A stretch of 64,000 nucleotides of DNA from Chitinibacter sp. GC72. GTDB taxonomy: Bacteria > Pseudomonadota > Gammaproteobacteria > Burkholderiales > Chitinibacteraceae. The notes under the pieces are model-generated. The model made no database searches, was not told the DNA's origin, and worked only from the letters and a program-made list of their open reading frames with translations. The position numbers and the translations under genes were made by a program. Location: the NCBI RefSeq assembly GCF_009760905.1, contig NZ_VIRW01000002.1, positions 186,001 through 250,000 of the forward strand, written 5' to 3'. Shown here one piece after another: positions 7,992-17,210 of the stretch; positions within the stretch are counted from its first letter, which is position 1, and every line of letters begins with the position of its first letter.

Positions 7992-9425
7992 TCAGAGCAA
8001 ATCTCGAATGTCTTTTGCGCCCCAATGCGGGAAGTGCTTACGCACCAAGGCATTCAGATCGGCTTCAAACGCGCGCAGGCGGCTCAATTCGTCCTGATCG
8101 GCTGCGCCGGCGCTCGCTTCGGCTGGCGCAACGATCATGCCAGCGGCAATCGTTGCATTGCTCAGGCGATCGATCACGATCAGATTACCCGTACCACGGC
8201 AATCGCTGTATTTATCGTAGGCAATCGGCGCGGTCAGCTCGAAACGCACCAAAGCGATTTCATTGAGCTTCAACTCAGACACATTCAAGTGCTCCAAGCT
8301 ATTCACATCAATACGATACTGGATAGAGGTAACGCGCCCAAAGCACTGTTTACCGCCGAGTTTGACGATATACTCCTTGCCCACCACCAGCGGCGCTTCG
8401 TTCATCCACACCACGTGCGCGTCAAAAGCGCTGCCAACGTGCGGCTGCGCGTCTTGTGCGCGAACAATCATATCGCCACGCGAAATATCGATTTCATCTT
8501 CCAGCGTCAGCGTAATTGCTTGGCCTGAGAACGCGACGGTTTGCTCGCCTTCGTACGTTACAATCGCTTTGACTTTCGATTTTTTACCTGATGGCAACGC
8601 AACGATTTCATCACCCGGCAATACATGACCCGCCGCAATCGTGCCGCAGAAGCCACGGAAATCCAGATTCGGGCGATTCACGTACTGCACAGGCAGGCGG
8701 AATGCATCGAGCTTGGCGTCTTTGTTGATTTGCACGCTTTCGAGCAGGCCCATCAACGTCTCGCCTTCGTACCATGGCGTTTTGTCAGATTCATTGACGA
8801 CGTTATCGCCACGCAGCGCCGACAAAGGCACAAAGCGGATATCGCTGATGTTCAGGTCTTTGGCAAATTCAAGATATTGCGCGCGGATTTCGTTGTAGCG
8901 AGCTTCGCTAAACTCAACCAGATCCATTTTGTTCACCGCCACGATCACGTGCTTGATACCCAGCAGCGACACGATAAAGCTGTGGCGGCGCGTCTGCGTT
9001 TGCACGCCGTAACGCGCGTCGATCAGGATAATCGCCAGATCGGACGTCGAAGCGCCGGTCGCCATATTGCGCGTGTACTGTTCGTGGCCCGGGCAATCGG
9101 CAATGATGAATTTACGTTTTTCAGTGCTGAAGTAGCGGTACGCCACGTCAATCGTAATGCCCTGCTCGCGCTCGGCTTGCAGGCCATCCACCAGCAACGC
9201 CAAGTCGATTTCTTGGTCGGTGGTGTTAAATTTCTTGCTGTCTTTCTGTATTGCAGCGAGGTGATCGTCGAAAATCAATTTCGAGTCGTGCAGCAAACGA
9301 CCGATCAAAGTCGATTTACCATCGTCAACATTGCCGCAAGTAATAAAGCGCAGCATGTCTTTGTTTTCATGCTGTTTCAAATACGCCAGGATATCGCTGG
9401 CGATCAGTTCTGATTGATTTGACAT
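7992..9425 (-). CDS. cysN: Sulfate adenylyltransferase GTPase subunit
   Basis: The large subunit of ATP sulfurylase. It hydrolyses GTP to drive formation of adenosine 5'-phosphosulfate by CysD in sulfate assimilation. At 477 residues it is the CysN-only form; no C-terminal APS kinase (CysC) is fused. GTPase motifs are visible: G1 GNVDDGKST at residues 31-39, G3 [11 protein letters not shown] near residue 108, and G4 NKMD near residue 163. EF-Tu-like beta-barrel domains follow. It lies downstream of cysD on the same strand, but a 112-bp repeat (9475-9586) fills the gap. No CysC or sulfite reductase genes are in the window. Confidence 0.96.
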   Translation of the reverse strand: MSNQSELIASDILAYLKQHENKDMLRFITCGNVDDGKSTLIGRLLHDSKLIFDDHLAAIQKDSKKFNTTDQEIDLALLVDGLQAEREQGITIDVAYRYFSTEKRKFIIADCPGHEQYTRNMATGASTSDLAIILIDARYGVQTQTRRHSFIVSLLGIKHVIVAVNKMDLVEFSEARYNEIRAQYLEFAKDLNISDIRFVPLSALRGDNVVNESDKTPWYEGETLMGLLESVQINKDAKLDAFRLPVQYVNRPNLDFRGFCGTIAAGHVLPGDEIVALPSGKKSKVKAIVTYEGEQTVAFSGQAITLTLEDEIDISRGDMIVRAQDAQPHVGSAFDAHVVWMNEAPLVVGKEYIVKLGGKQCFGRVTSIQYRIDVNSLEHLNVSELKLNEIALVRFELTAPIAYDKYSDCRGTGNLIVIDRLSNATIAAGMIVAPAEASAGAADQDELSRLRAFEADLNALVRKHFPHWGAKDIRDLL

Positions 9426-9474
9426 TGTGTTCTTCCAATCTCACAAATTCGTACGAAACGACCCATCTCAAGGC

Positions 9475-9586
9475 CGTAGCGAGCAAACCAAAGGCAAGGA
9501 GTAGCACCGCAAGCAAGCGCAGTGGACATATAGTCCATGATCATTGCGCGGAGCGCACGACGCAGGATTTGGTTTGCGCAGTAGGC
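9475..9586. repeat. GTAGCGAG...GCGCAGTAG repeat, copy 1 (between cysD and cysN)
   Basis: Starts GTAGCGAG and ends GCGCAGTAG. The arms GCAAACCAAA and TTTGGTTTGC are perfectly complementary, so the unit can fold end to end. The centre holds a smaller palindrome, TGGAC-ATATA-GTCCA. It shares ends, length and central palindrome position with the units at 45601 and 60080 (the latter inverted). Confidence 0.7.
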
Positions 9587-9593
9587 TTACCGC

Positions 9594-10520
9594 TTAGAAG
9601 TAACCTTCCATTTTTTTCTTCTCCATCGACCCAGAGCTGTCATGGTCAATGGCGCGGCCTTGGCGCTCACTTGTCGTCGCCAGCAGCATTTCCTGAATGA
9701 CTTCCGGCAGCGTCGTCGCGCGTGACTCAACAGCGCCAGTCAATGGATAACAGCCCAGCGTACGGAAACGCACCCATTTTTTCTCGATGGTCGCTTTTTG
9801 TTCTGGCGTCAGGTATTGCAGGATGCGATCGTCATCGATCATCACCGTGGTGCCGTTGTAATTCACCACTTCGCGTTCGGCCGAGAAATACAGCGGTACG
9901 ATTTCGATGTTTTCGAGGTAGATGTATTGCCAGATATCGAGCTCGGTCCAGTTCGAAATCGGGAAAACGCGGATCGATTCGCCTTTATCGACTTTCGAGT
10001 TGTAGATGTTCCACAGCTCGGGGCGCTGGTTTTTTGGATCCCAGCGGTGGTTTTTATCGCGGAATGAATATACGCGTTCTTTGGCGCGGGATTTTTCTTC
10101 GTCGCGGCGCGCGCCACCAAAAGCGGCGTCAAAACCGTATTTATTCAAAGCTTGCTTCAAGCCTTCGGTTTTCATCACGTCGGTGTGTTTGGCCGAGCCA
10201 GCGGTGAACGGGTTGATACCCGCGTCAACGCCTTCCTGATTCACGTGCGTGATCAGATTCCAGCCATCGGCGATCTGTTTATCACGCAATTTGTACATGT
10301 CCTGGAATTTCCAGGTGGTGTCGACGTGCATCAGCGGAAACGGTGGCTTGCCCGGCGCAAAGGCTTTTTTGGCCAGATGCAGCATCACGGCTGAATCTTT
10401 ACCAATCGAGTACAACATCACAGGGTTTTCAAATTCGGCAGCCACTTCACGGATGATGTGGATGGATTCGGCTTCAAGCTGCTTCAGATGCGTCAGCCGT
10501 GCTTCGGACAAGGTATTCAT
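9594..10520 (-). CDS. cysD: Sulfate adenylyltransferase catalytic subunit
   Basis: The small subunit of ATP sulfurylase, of the PP-loop adenylation family, which joins sulfate to AMP from ATP. The PP-loop SIGKDS is at residues 38-43. TTWKF near residue 76 and the [12 protein letters not shown] segment near residue 140 are typical of CysD. I start at ATG 10520, which gives [20 protein letters not shown], aligning with the family N-terminus. A GTG at 10535 extends the frame by five codons without a better ribosome site. It is followed by the cysN partner across a repeat, so co-transcription through that repeat is assumed. Confidence 0.96.
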   Translation of the reverse strand: MNTLSEARLTHLKQLEAESIHIIREVAAEFENPVMLYSIGKDSAVMLHLAKKAFAPGKPPFPLMHVDTTWKFQDMYKLRDKQIADGWNLITHVNQEGVDAGINPFTAGSAKHTDVMKTEGLKQALNKYGFDAAFGGARRDEEKSRAKERVYSFRDKNHRWDPKNQRPELWNIYNSKVDKGESIRVFPISNWTELDIWQYIYLENIEIVPLYFSAEREVVNYNGTTVMIDDDRILQYLTPEQKATIEKKWVRFRTLGCYPLTGAVESRATTLPEVIQEMLLATTSERQGRAIDHDSSGSMEKKKMEGYF

Positions 10521-10650
10521 GGCGTGGACTTTCACTGCTAAAAATCAATAGAGACGGAATCTAAACTTAAATTCCGCGTGGAAAAAGAACGTGTGGCTAT
10601 ATGCATAGATCGATTTCATCTAGGCAATCGGAAAGCAGTTTGGACAAAAC

Positions 10651-10689
10651 AATGGCGGCCGAGGATTGATCCAACCCATGGCCGCCATT
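10651..10689 (-). terminator. Inverted repeat downstream of rsfS
   Basis: A 10-bp perfect stem AATGGCGGCC / GGCCGCCATT with a 19-base loop, 20 bases past the rsfS stop. The minus strand continues TGTTTTGT, a weak T tract, so termination is plausible but not strong. Confidence 0.45.
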
Positions 10690-10708
10690 CAAGACCAACA
10701 AGGACTAA

Positions 10709-11095
10709 TTATTCGTCAACTGTATTGGCTGCCGACCAGGCACGACCCATCGGGTTAAATGTTGGCTTCTGGCCGCCCCACAGCTGCTCCAAATCATAGT
10801 AATCGCGTACGGCTGGCAACATCACATGCACAACGAGGCTACCGGCATCCACCAGCACCCACTCGCCGGTTTCTTCGCCTTCGGTGCTCATGATTTCATA
10901 GCCTTTGGCTTTCAAATCAACCGCCACATTATTGGCCAGCGCGCGCACTTGGCGGTTTGAGTCACCAGTGGCAACGATCATGCATTCAAATAAATCGGTC
11001 AGTTTTGCTGTATCCAGAACCTGGATTTCTTTCGCTTTGATGTCTTCCAGAGCATTTACAGCGATATCGCGCATCGCGATCAAAGTTTCATTCAT
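10709..11095 (-). CDS. rsfS: Ribosomal silencing factor RsfS
   Basis: A 128-residue DUF143/Iojap-family protein. It binds ribosomal protein uL14 and blocks subunit joining during starvation. The family pattern is present: LEDIKAKEIQVLDT near the N-terminus, then DLFECMIVATGDSNRQVRALA, then EGEETGEWVLVDAGSLVVHVM, ending in the YYDLEQLW motif. The start at 11095 is preferred over the in-frame ATG at 11125 because AAGGAA lies six bases upstream, and because 11125 would run into nadD. It is directly downstream of nadD, the usual arrangement in proteobacteria. Confidence 0.95.
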   Translation of the reverse strand: MNETLIAMRDIAVNALEDIKAKEIQVLDTAKLTDLFECMIVATGDSNRQVRALANNVAVDLKAKGYEIMSTEGEETGEWVLVDAGSLVVHVMLPAVRDYYDLEQLWGGQKPTFNPMGRAWSAANTVDE

Positions 11096-11105
11096 TGTAT
11101 TTCCT

Positions 11106-11744
11106 TCAAAAACGGTAAAGCCCACTGCTCTCTATTTCTCGCCAAACAGGGGTGAGTGCTGAAACATCTTCCCCACGTGCGAGCATTTCCCGCACCAAAG
11201 TGGACGAAACAGACATAAGTGGGCTTGATAATAGGCTGATTTTACCCCGAGACAGGGTATCGGTGTTGGCTATTACGTGCCGAATGGCAAATTCCTTCAT
11301 TAAATCAGTACCTAAATCAGCACTTAAGGTCGCAAAAGCATAGTCAGGCCGTGCGGCAATCAGCAAGTGCCCGATGTCGAGCAGCTCGCGCCAGCGATGC
11401 CAGCGAGTCAGATTCAACCAGGAATCGGCACCGATCAGCCAGACCAGCAAGACATCAGGGGTATCTTGCTGTAACTCAATCAGAGTGTCGATTGTATAGC
11501 AATACCCCTCACGCCTAACTTCCCTATCATCAGCAATCAAGCCCGCTTCACCTACAATCGCCGCCCGTACCCAGTCAAAGCGCTGCTGCGGTGAAACGGT
11601 TGACGCTGCGCGATGCGGCGGCAAACCGGTTGGAATCAGCCGCACTTCAGGCAACTGCAACTGATCACGCATACAGCGCGCCAATTCGATATGCCCGTAG
11701 TGAATCGGGTCAAACGTGCCGCCAAAGATGCCGATTTTCTGCAT
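11106..11744 (-). CDS. nadD: Nicotinate-nucleotide adenylyltransferase
   Basis: A 212-residue enzyme that adenylates nicotinate mononucleotide to deamido-NAD in NAD synthesis. The nucleotidyltransferase signature GGTFDPIHYGH is at residues 8-18. The C-terminal LMSVSSTLVRE near residue 185 matches the conserved S-T/S-x-x-R active-site motif. The gene lies just upstream of rsfS with a 10-bp gap and is probably co-transcribed. The upstream neighbour is an unrelated AT-rich gene (11760-12266). Confidence 0.96.
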   Translation of the reverse strand: MQKIGIFGGTFDPIHYGHIELARCMRDQLQLPEVRLIPTGLPPHRAASTVSPQQRFDWVRAAIVGEAGLIADDREVRREGYCYTIDTLIELQQDTPDVLLVWLIGADSWLNLTRWHRWRELLDIGHLLIAARPDYAFATLSADLGTDLMKEFAIRHVIANTDTLSRGKISLLSSPLMSVSSTLVREMLARGEDVSALTPVWREIESSGLYRF

Positions 11745-11759
11745 AAAGAAAGCTAATAC

Positions 11760-12266
11760 CTAAGTTTCAGAAGGAACTGCAAGATTGAACTCAGAATCCG
11801 CGAATACCTTAAGCGCCCCTAGGAATGACTCTACAAAATTCAAGTCGATTGATTTCATAGTTTGCTCTTCATGTGCATAGCGCCACTTAACAAACCCATT
11901 GGATATCTCCAACAACTTAGATTCAAATGTGGCACTTGGCACGCCTTCAATTCTTGGATAGTTCCCAACAGAAACTTGGCTCTTAATTCTTTGCTGAATA
12001 CTGGGATCAAGTTCCAAAAATAGCGTTTCTAATTTATGCCCAGTGGTGGCAACGCCGTTTGATTCAAGAAACAACGCCTTTATAAAAATCTCAGCAGAGA
12101 ATAAATAGCACACAACAGCCGGAATTAAAGGAGTTGACTCAAACTTATCCCCTTCACGACTTAGTCGCTTTTCTTGCAATCGTTCTGCTGCAGCTAAGAA
12201 GTCGCAGGCTTGCTCATAAGCGGCATAAGACTCCGACGAGCTTGGCTTAACGTACAAAATTGCCAT
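11760..12266 (-). CDS. Possible HEPN-domain-like protein of unknown function
   Basis: A 168-residue soluble, mainly helical protein without signal peptide. A hydrophobic helix (PAVVCYLFSAEIFIKALFLE, residues about 49-68) is followed by GHKLETLF, and the FVKWRYAHEE segment is near residue 130. This order resembles proteins annotated as HEPN-like, in which a helical bundle ends with a polar KWRY-type motif. The classic HEPN R-x4-6-H RNase motif is not clearly present, so catalytic RNase activity is not supported. DNA composition is more AT-rich than in nadD and proA on either side, and the gene interrupts an otherwise core-metabolic run, suggesting later insertion. No toxin or antitoxin partner is adjacent. 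The family call is tentative. Confidence 0.5.
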   Translation of the reverse strand: MAILYVKPSSSESYAAYEQACDFLAAAERLQEKRLSREGDKFESTPLIPAVVCYLFSAEIFIKALFLESNGVATTGHKLETLFLELDPSIQQRIKSQVSVGNYPRIEGVPSATFESKLLEISNGFVKWRYAHEEQTMKSIDLNFVESFLGALKVFADSEFNLAVPSET

Positions 12267-12325
12267 TCTTATTTCTCACTTATGCCACAGTGATTTGGAA
12301 TCACCCACCATAAAGCCAACCACTT

Positions 12326-12601
12326 TCAGCACAATTTATGCTGCGCCACGACCTCATCCAGAATCAGCCGCTGCAGGCGCTGGGCAAAGTCGGGGTCTAG
12401 CCCGGTTTGGGCGGCTAGCTTGGCGGTTTTTTCCAATTGTTGCGCTTCGCGCGTTGCGTCTTGCGCCGGCAATTGGTGCTGTTTTTTCAGTTGCCCTACC
12501 TGGGCGGTGACTTTGAAACGCTCGGCCAGCACGCTAAACAGCTGCTGATCGAGCGCATCAATTTGCTCACGCAAGGTGAGAAGTTCGGCTGGCACACTCA
12601 T
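12326..12601 (-). CDS. Chorismate mutase of the AroQ class
   Basis: A 91-residue all-helical protein matching stand-alone AroQ-type chorismate mutase, which converts chorismate to prephenate for Phe/Tyr synthesis. The expected catalytic pattern is seen: an N-terminal LREQIDALDQQL helix with the first active-site Arg, then ERFKVTAQVGQLKK with the second Arg/Lys set, and the C-terminal LILDEVVAQH helix. The start codon overlaps the proA stop in the arrangement TAATG, so translation is probably coupled. An upstream in-frame extension to 12637 lies wholly within proA and is ignored. No signal peptide, so this is the cytoplasmic form. Confidence 0.85.
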   Translation of the reverse strand: MSVPAELLTLREQIDALDQQLFSVLAERFKVTAQVGQLKKQHQLPAQDATREAQQLEKTAKLAAQTGLDPDFAQRLQRLILDEVVAQHKLC

Positions 12602-13857
12602 TACACGCGCACCTCGCCATCGCCCAGCACAATCCATTTCTCGCTGGTTAATCCTTCCAGACCTACCGGGCCACGTGCGTGGATTTTGTCGGTCGAGATG
12701 CCGATTTCGGCGCCCAAACCATATTCAAAACCATCGGCAAACCGCGTTGAGGCATTGACCATCACGCTAGCGCTATCGACTTCACGCAGGAATTGACGTG
12801 CTTTGGTATAGTTTTCGGTGACGATAGCGTCGGTGTGATGACTGCCGTAGGTATTGATGTGATCCATCGCCTGATCGATATCAGACACCACGCGAATTGC
12901 AATAATCGGCGCGAGGTATTCGGTACGCCAATCTTCTTCGGTCGCGGCAATCGCGTCGTTCAGAATCGCTTGCGTCGCAGCACAGCCGCGCATTTCGACG
13001 CCTTTTTCGCGGTAAATAGCAGCAATTTCCGGCAGGATCAGCTCGGCGACGTTTTCGTTCACCAGCAGCGTTTCCATCGTATTGCACGGTGCGTAGCGAT
13101 GCGTTTTGGCATTGTCCGCAATGCGTATCGCTTTGGCTGGATCGGCTTCGTCGTCGATATACACATGGCAAATGCCGTCCAGATGCTTGATGACCGGAAC
13201 GCGTGCATCGCGCGAAATGCGCTCGATCAAGCCTTTGCCACCGCGTGGCACGATCACATCGACAAATTCGCTCATCGTAATCAGCTCGCCCACCGCAGCG
13301 CGGTCAGGCGTTTCGATGATTTGCACCGCAGTTTCTGGTAAGCCCGCTGCAGCCAGGCCTTCTTTCACGCACGCCGCAATCGCCTGATTGCAATGGAATG
13401 CTTCGCGGCCACCGCGCAAGATCGTGGCGTTACCCGATTTAATGCAGAGGCCAGCGGCATCGGCAGTTACGTTTGGGCGCGCTTCATAAATAATGCCGAT
13501 CACGCCAAGCGGAACGCGCATTTTGCCGACTTGAATGCCGCTGGGGCGGTATTTGAAATCGCCCATATTGCCGATCGGATCGGGCAGCGCCACCATTTCG
13601 CGCAGCCCTTGCGCCATTGTCGCGATGGTTTTATCCGTTAATTGCAGACGGTCGAGCATCGCCGGCTCCAAACCATCGACACGCGCCTGCTCCATATCAC
13701 GGCTATTGGCGGCGAGCAGCTTGGCTGCATCGCGAACAATAGCATCGGCAATCGCGTTCAGTGCGGCGTTCTTAGCGCCGGTGCTGGCCTTGGCCATCGC
13801 ACGGCTGGCAGCGCGCGCCTGACGGCCAACGGTTTGCATATAAGCTTGAATATCCAT
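12601..13857 (-). CDS. proA: Gamma-glutamyl phosphate reductase
   Basis: A 418-residue NADPH-dependent aldehyde-dehydrogenase-fold enzyme that reduces gamma-glutamyl phosphate to the semialdehyde, the second step of proline synthesis. The family hallmarks [17 protein letters not shown] near residue 116, [10 protein letters not shown] near residue 142 and the catalytic cysteine in [12 protein letters not shown] near residue 257 are present. It is the upstream member of a two-gene unit with the chorismate mutase. ProB is not in the window. Length is normal. Confidence 0.97.
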   Translation of the reverse strand: MDIQAYMQTVGRQARAASRAMAKASTGAKNAALNAIADAIVRDAAKLLAANSRDMEQARVDGLEPAMLDRLQLTDKTIATMAQGLREMVALPDPIGNMGDFKYRPSGIQVGKMRVPLGVIGIIYEARPNVTADAAGLCIKSGNATILRGGREAFHCNQAIAACVKEGLAAAGLPETAVQIIETPDRAAVGELITMSEFVDVIVPRGGKGLIERISRDARVPVIKHLDGICHVYIDDEADPAKAIRIADNAKTHRYAPCNTMETLLVNENVAELILPEIAAIYREKGVEMRGCAATQAILNDAIAATEEDWRTEYLAPIIAIRVVSDIDQAMDHINTYGSHHTDAIVTENYTKARQFLREVDSASVMVNASTRFADGFEYGLGAEIGISTDKIHARGPVGLEGLTSEKWIVLGDGEVRV

Positions 13858-13961
13858 CGTCTTTTCTTTCCGGAGCTATTTTTATAATCGAATCAGCACA
13901 TTGTATCGCTTACTAGAAGCGACGTGAAACGGATTTAGCCAGTCGCCCGCCAAGCCGGGCT

Positions 13962-14765
13962 TTATTTTGGCAAAAGTTTGCCCGCGCCTGCGGGTAATTG
14001 CAGCACGGTCACGCCCACATTATCGGCCTGCTGGCGATTAAACCAGTCTGGAGCCGAGCTTTGCACCGCAATCAGCGTGGGCCCGGTGGGCAAATCTATC
14101 CAGATTGGCGAGCCCGAATCGCCCGACAAGGTATCGCAGCGATGGAAAATCGTGCCATTGCTGCGCAACTGCGTGAGTAAGCAGCCCAAATGGGCCGACA
14201 AGATCGTATCGTGGTCTTCCGCAAAGCCGCCCTGATTCACTTTTTGCTGCGAGCGCAAAATGGCCTGCATCAAGCGCTGCCGGTTTCCGCGAAATACCGG
14301 CATGGGGGATGGCGCAATGCCATCTTGCAGTTTCAGCCTGAGCAAGGCGATATCGTAGGGCGCAGCGCTGGGCTCGATATAGACATCATCGCCCTTATAA
14401 GTGAGCCCCTGACGAAACTTGGGGTGAAAAAGCTGCCCTGTTACCTGATAGCGTGCCTGATATTTGCCATGATGAAAACCCGCCATAAACCAGCGCCCGG
14501 CGTCGATTTTGCGTGGCGTCATCAAAAAGCAGTGCGCCGCCGTGAGCGCCAGATCAGGCGCCACCAAAGTTGCCGTACAGGTGCCGCCCGATTTCACTTC
14601 CAGTCGGCCAATCGCGGCATAAGGCGCAGCGTAGGGCGCAGCAATATTGACGCGATCATCGTGGCCAAAAAACAGGGCCTGCCGCTCTTTCTGCAGCTGC
14701 GCCTCATCCTGGGCCAACACCGCAGCGGGTAATAATAGGGCGATTAGCAAACCGGACAAACGCAT
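13962..14765 (-). CDS. Secreted trypsin-like serine protease
   Basis: An exported endopeptidase of the chymotrypsin/V8-like S1 clan, 267 residues from ATG 14765. That start has AGGAG eight bases upstream; the longer in-frame ATG at 14789 would hide the signal peptide. The signal peptide is MRLSGLLIALLLPAAVLA. The catalytic triad can be read: His in LTAAHC near residue 70, Asp in PYDIALLRL near residue 130, and Ser in LSGDSGSPIW near residue 230. Two cysteines flank each of the His and Ser regions, as expected for disulfides. Substrate preference cannot be inferred. A signal peptide plus a T2SS in the genome makes extracellular release plausible. Confidence 0.88.
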   Translation of the reverse strand: MRLSGLLIALLLPAAVLAQDEAQLQKERQALFFGHDDRVNIAAPYAAPYAAIGRLEVKSGGTCTATLVAPDLALTAAHCFLMTPRKIDAGRWFMAGFHHGKYQARYQVTGQLFHPKFRQGLTYKGDDVYIEPSAAPYDIALLRLKLQDGIAPSPMPVFRGNRQRLMQAILRSQQKVNQGGFAEDHDTILSAHLGCLLTQLRSNGTIFHRCDTLSGDSGSPIWIDLPTGPTLIAVQSSAPDWFNRQQADNVGVTVLQLPAGAGKLLPK

Positions 14766-14797
14766 GGGCGGCGCTCCTGGGGAGATCAACAGAACGT

Positions 14798-14825
14798 AAA
14801 AAAGGACGGCAAGCCGTCCTTTTTC
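14798..14825 (-). terminator. Terminator of the Lys/Ala repeat protein gene
   Basis: The stem AAGGACGGC / GCCGTCCTT with a 2-base loop is flanked by A and T runs. On the minus strand it ends in TTTTTT. It is 25 bases past the stop of the gene at 14850-15365. Confidence 0.85.
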
Positions 14826-14849
14826 AATCAGCGGAAAATTGATTCCGGA

Positions 14850-15365
14850 TTATTTTTTTGCAACAGCAGAAGCTTTAGAAGCTACAGAAGCCGCAGAGGC
14901 TTTTTTAGCTTGTGCTTTTTGCGCAGCAGATGCTTTAGAAGCTACAGCAGAAGCCTTTTTAGCTTGTGCTTTTTGTGCAGTAGATGCTTTAGAAGCTACA
15001 GCAGAAGCTTTCTTAGCTTGTGCTTTTTGCGCAGCAGATGCTTTAGAAGCTACAGCAGAAGCCTTTTTAGCTTGTGCTTTTTGTGCAGCAGATGCTTTAG
15101 AAGCTACAGCAGAAGCCTTTTTAGCTTGTGCTTTTTGTGCAGTAGATGCTTTAGAAGCTACAGCAGAAGCCTTTTTAGCTTGTGCTTTTTGCGCAGTAGA
15201 TGCTTTAGAAGCTACGGCAGAAGCCTTTTTCGCTTGTGCTTTTTGTACAGCAGAAGCTTTAGAAGCTACAGAAGCAGCAGAAGCTTTTTTAGCAGGAGCA
15301 GCAACAGCAAATACTGAAGCAGCAGCAAATACGGTAGCGATAACACCAGCAGCAATCTTGTTCAT
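14850..15365 (-). CDS. Exported Lys/Ala-rich tandem-repeat protein
   Basis: A 171-residue protein of very low complexity. ATG 15365 has GGAG seven bases upstream; a TTG two codons earlier is ignored. Residues 1-23 form a signal peptide (MNKIAAGVIATVFAAASVFA). The mature part is a run of eight related units rich in Ala, Lys, Ser and Gln. Six exact 18-residue units, KKASAVASKAS[T/A]AQKAQA, span residues 46-153, bounded by 20- and 18-residue variants. The result is strongly basic and probably helical, like histone-H1-type or AlgP-like tails, but the signal peptide argues for a periplasmic or surface location. Possible roles are polyanion or envelope binding. Its own terminator follows. Confidence 0.75.
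   Translation of the reverse strand: MNKIAAGVIATVFAAASVFAVAAPAKKASAASVASKASAVQKAQAKKASAVASKASTAQKAQAKKASAVASKASTAQKAQAKKASAVASKASAAQKAQAKKASAVASKASAAQKAQAKKASAVASKASTAQKAQAKKASAVASKASAAQKAQAKKASAASVASKASAVAKK
14907..15230 (-). repeat. Six tandem 54-bp units inside the Lys/Ala repeat gene
   Basis: Six in-frame copies of a 54-bp unit, each encoding 18 residues. The copies differ at a few synonymous sites and at one Thr/Ala position. Because the unit is a multiple of three, expansion or contraction keeps the frame. Antisense frames are also stop-free, which creates spurious long frames on the plus strand. Confidence 0.9.
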
Positions 15366-15515
15366 CTTCAAACTCCGATATTCTTTTTAACAGTATCCGA
15401 AAGTGGATACCTCAACGCGGCGAATTATGGAGTTTCACTACGATGGCTGCACTACATACTTAGTGATGATGTGTAACGTAAAGTACGTAGTTCTACTACA
15501 GCTTACTACATCATC

Positions 15516-16817
15516 TTACAGGGCATCGCCCGAGCGCATCGGCGTGGGCCAGCTCAGACTCAGCCTAGCTCCGCCGCTGGGCGCATCGTGAATGCTGACT
15601 GCACCACCGTGACCGCGCATAATCATGGCCACAATTGCCAGCCCCAGACCAAATCCGCCAGTGGCTTTGTTGCGGCTGCCTTCCAGCCGCGTAAACGGTT
15701 GCAGCAGGCGTGCGCGGTCTTCCACCGGGATGCCCTCGCCATTATCGTCGATATGCAGCGTGGCCGTACCGTCCTGCCATAGCAAGGTCAGATGAATCTG
15801 TTTACCGCCATAACGGCGGGCATTCGAGAGCAGATTGCCTACGGCGCGGCCAAAGTAATAGCTATCGACGTCAAACAGCGGGCTGGGCTGGCCGGTGGCA
15901 TTGTCCAGCGTCGGCTCGGTGCCATCGAGCGTATATTCGTTCAGCAAACGCTGCAGCCACGGCACGATTTCCAGCGGCTGCACTTCCATGCGCAATTGCG
16001 GGCTATCCAGACTGGACATCGTCAGCCATTCGTCAATCAGCTGGTCGATCTGCCCCAGATCACGCTCGATGCCAGCCACTTGCGATTCACTATTGGCTCC
16101 GGCCTTGATCGCCTCCAGCCGATAGCGCAAGCGCGCCAGCGGGGTGCGCAAATCGTGCGAGACGGCATCAATCATGGCGCGGCGCGAAGCGGTGAGCTCC
16201 TCGACATCGTGCGCCATGCGGTTAAAGTTGGAGCCCAGCGCCGCCAGTGGCGAGCTGTCTTCCAGACTAACGCGCACGGAGAAATCACCGGAACCCAGCC
16301 GGCGGCTTTGCCGGATCACCTGAATCAGATCGCGCCAGAATGGCCGCAGCCACAACCAGGTGGGAATCCCCAGCGCCAGACACATCAGCACCAGCGCCAG
16401 AATATCCATCCATGAAATGCCGTCGAGCGACTCCAGAAACGAAATCGGCCCCAGCACCACCATCTGCTGGGTTTTATGAATACGGTGCAAATACAGGCCG
16501 CGATCACGCAATAAAATAATATCGCCGCGCTGCAATGAGGCCTTGTTTTCTTCCGACAGCACATAGGCATCGAGCGCCTCGATCTCCACTGGCACCGGCA
16601 GCTTGCCGCGCAGGCGCGACGCCTCGTCATGCCACATCGATTGCGGCAGATCGCCCAGCTCTTTCTCGATCAGCGAGACGGTCGACAGAAACATATCGCT
16701 CAGATAGCGCTGATTGGTGCGCTCGATCATCTGCTTGTAAAAACCGCCAATCAGCAACGATGAAGCGAGAAAACACAGCACGACGGTGAGGTAAAAGCGA
16801 ATAAATACCTGGCGCAT
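15516..16817 (-). CDS. Two-component sensor histidine kinase, RstB-like
   Basis: A 433-residue inner-membrane sensor kinase. An N-terminal membrane segment (FIRFYLTVVLCFLASSLLIGG) precedes a periplasmic sensor region of about 110 residues. A second membrane segment lies near residues 140-160 (ILALVLMCLALGIPTWLWL), then a HAMP-like linker. The H-box SHDLRTPLARLRYRLEAI, N-box NLLSNARRYG, G1 IDDNGEG and G2 GGFGLGLAIV are all present, so kinase activity is expected. The overall pattern is closest to RstB. Start ATG 16817 has only a weak ribosome site. The partner regulator is upstream on the same strand but 452 bp away, separated by REP-like and palindromic repeats. Confidence 0.88.
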   Translation of the reverse strand: MRQVFIRFYLTVVLCFLASSLLIGGFYKQMIERTNQRYLSDMFLSTVSLIEKELGDLPQSMWHDEASRLRGKLPVPVEIEALDAYVLSEENKASLQRGDIILLRDRGLYLHRIHKTQQMVVLGPISFLESLDGISWMDILALVLMCLALGIPTWLWLRPFWRDLIQVIRQSRRLGSGDFSVRVSLEDSSPLAALGSNFNRMAHDVEELTASRRAMIDAVSHDLRTPLARLRYRLEAIKAGANSESQVAGIERDLGQIDQLIDEWLTMSSLDSPQLRMEVQPLEIVPWLQRLLNEYTLDGTEPTLDNATGQPSPLFDVDSYYFGRAVGNLLSNARRYGGKQIHLTLLWQDGTATLHIDDNGEGIPVEDRARLLQPFTRLEGSRNKATGGFGLGLAIVAMIMRGHGGAVSIHDAPSGGARLSLSWPTPMRSGDAL

Positions 16818-16992
16818 ATCAATCCATAAACCAGAGACAGTGAAGCCACACAAGGAACTCGCAGATGCGCTCGCAACGAGTTGACCGGGCTGATCAATCG
16901 CTGCGCCAATCCTTGCACCCTCGCCCTAGCAAAACCACGGTCATGTTCAGATGACGTGTTGATGGCTTTTTGAGCCGTAGAATCGCTTTTGT

Positions 16993-17030
16993 CCCCTCTC
17001 CCTTGATGGGAGAGGGCTAGGGTGAGGGTG
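16993..17030 (+). repeat. REP-like hairpin, forward copy
   Basis: CCCTCTCCC-TTGAT-GGGAGAGGG forms a 9-bp stem, followed by CTAGGGTGAGGGTG. This is the widespread proteobacterial REP-like sequence type. Confidence 0.75.
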
Positions 17031-17062
17031 ATAGGTTGAATTGATCGTCAAATCAAGCATTT

Positions 17063-17104
17063 CCACCCCCATCCCAACCTTCCCCCATCAAGGGGGAAGG
17101 AGCT
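17063..17104 (-). repeat. REP-like hairpin, inverted copy
   Basis: The reverse complement reads CTTCCCCC-TTGAT-GGGGGAAG followed by GTTGGGATGGGGG. It is the same unit as at 16993 in inverted orientation, 32 bp away, giving a REPIN-like pair. Confidence 0.72.
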
Positions 17105-17161
17105 AATTCAGTTCATTTTCAATCATATCAACACAAAATCTGAACACACCAAAAATCAACA

Positions 17162-17210
17162 AGGTATAAGCTCACAGACCATATCCAACAAGCTCTGCAG
17201 CCATATACCC
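17162..17210. repeat. GGGTATA-type palindromic repeat, copy 2
   Basis: GGTATAAG at the left (17163-17170) and CATATACCC at the right. The inner CTCTGCAGCCATATACCC closely matches the right ends of the copies at 2528 and 33977, and, inverted, the left end of the copy at 41717. Confidence 0.68.

Noticed and set aside
8625-9413. 262-codon plus-strand frame opposite cysN
   Set aside because: Antisense to a clear GTPase gene; composition is typical of a shadow frame.
14839-15390. Long plus-strand frames across the 54-bp tandem repeats
   Set aside because: The repeat unit has no stops in any of several frames, so long antisense frames are automatic. The minus frame has a signal peptide, ribosome site and terminator.
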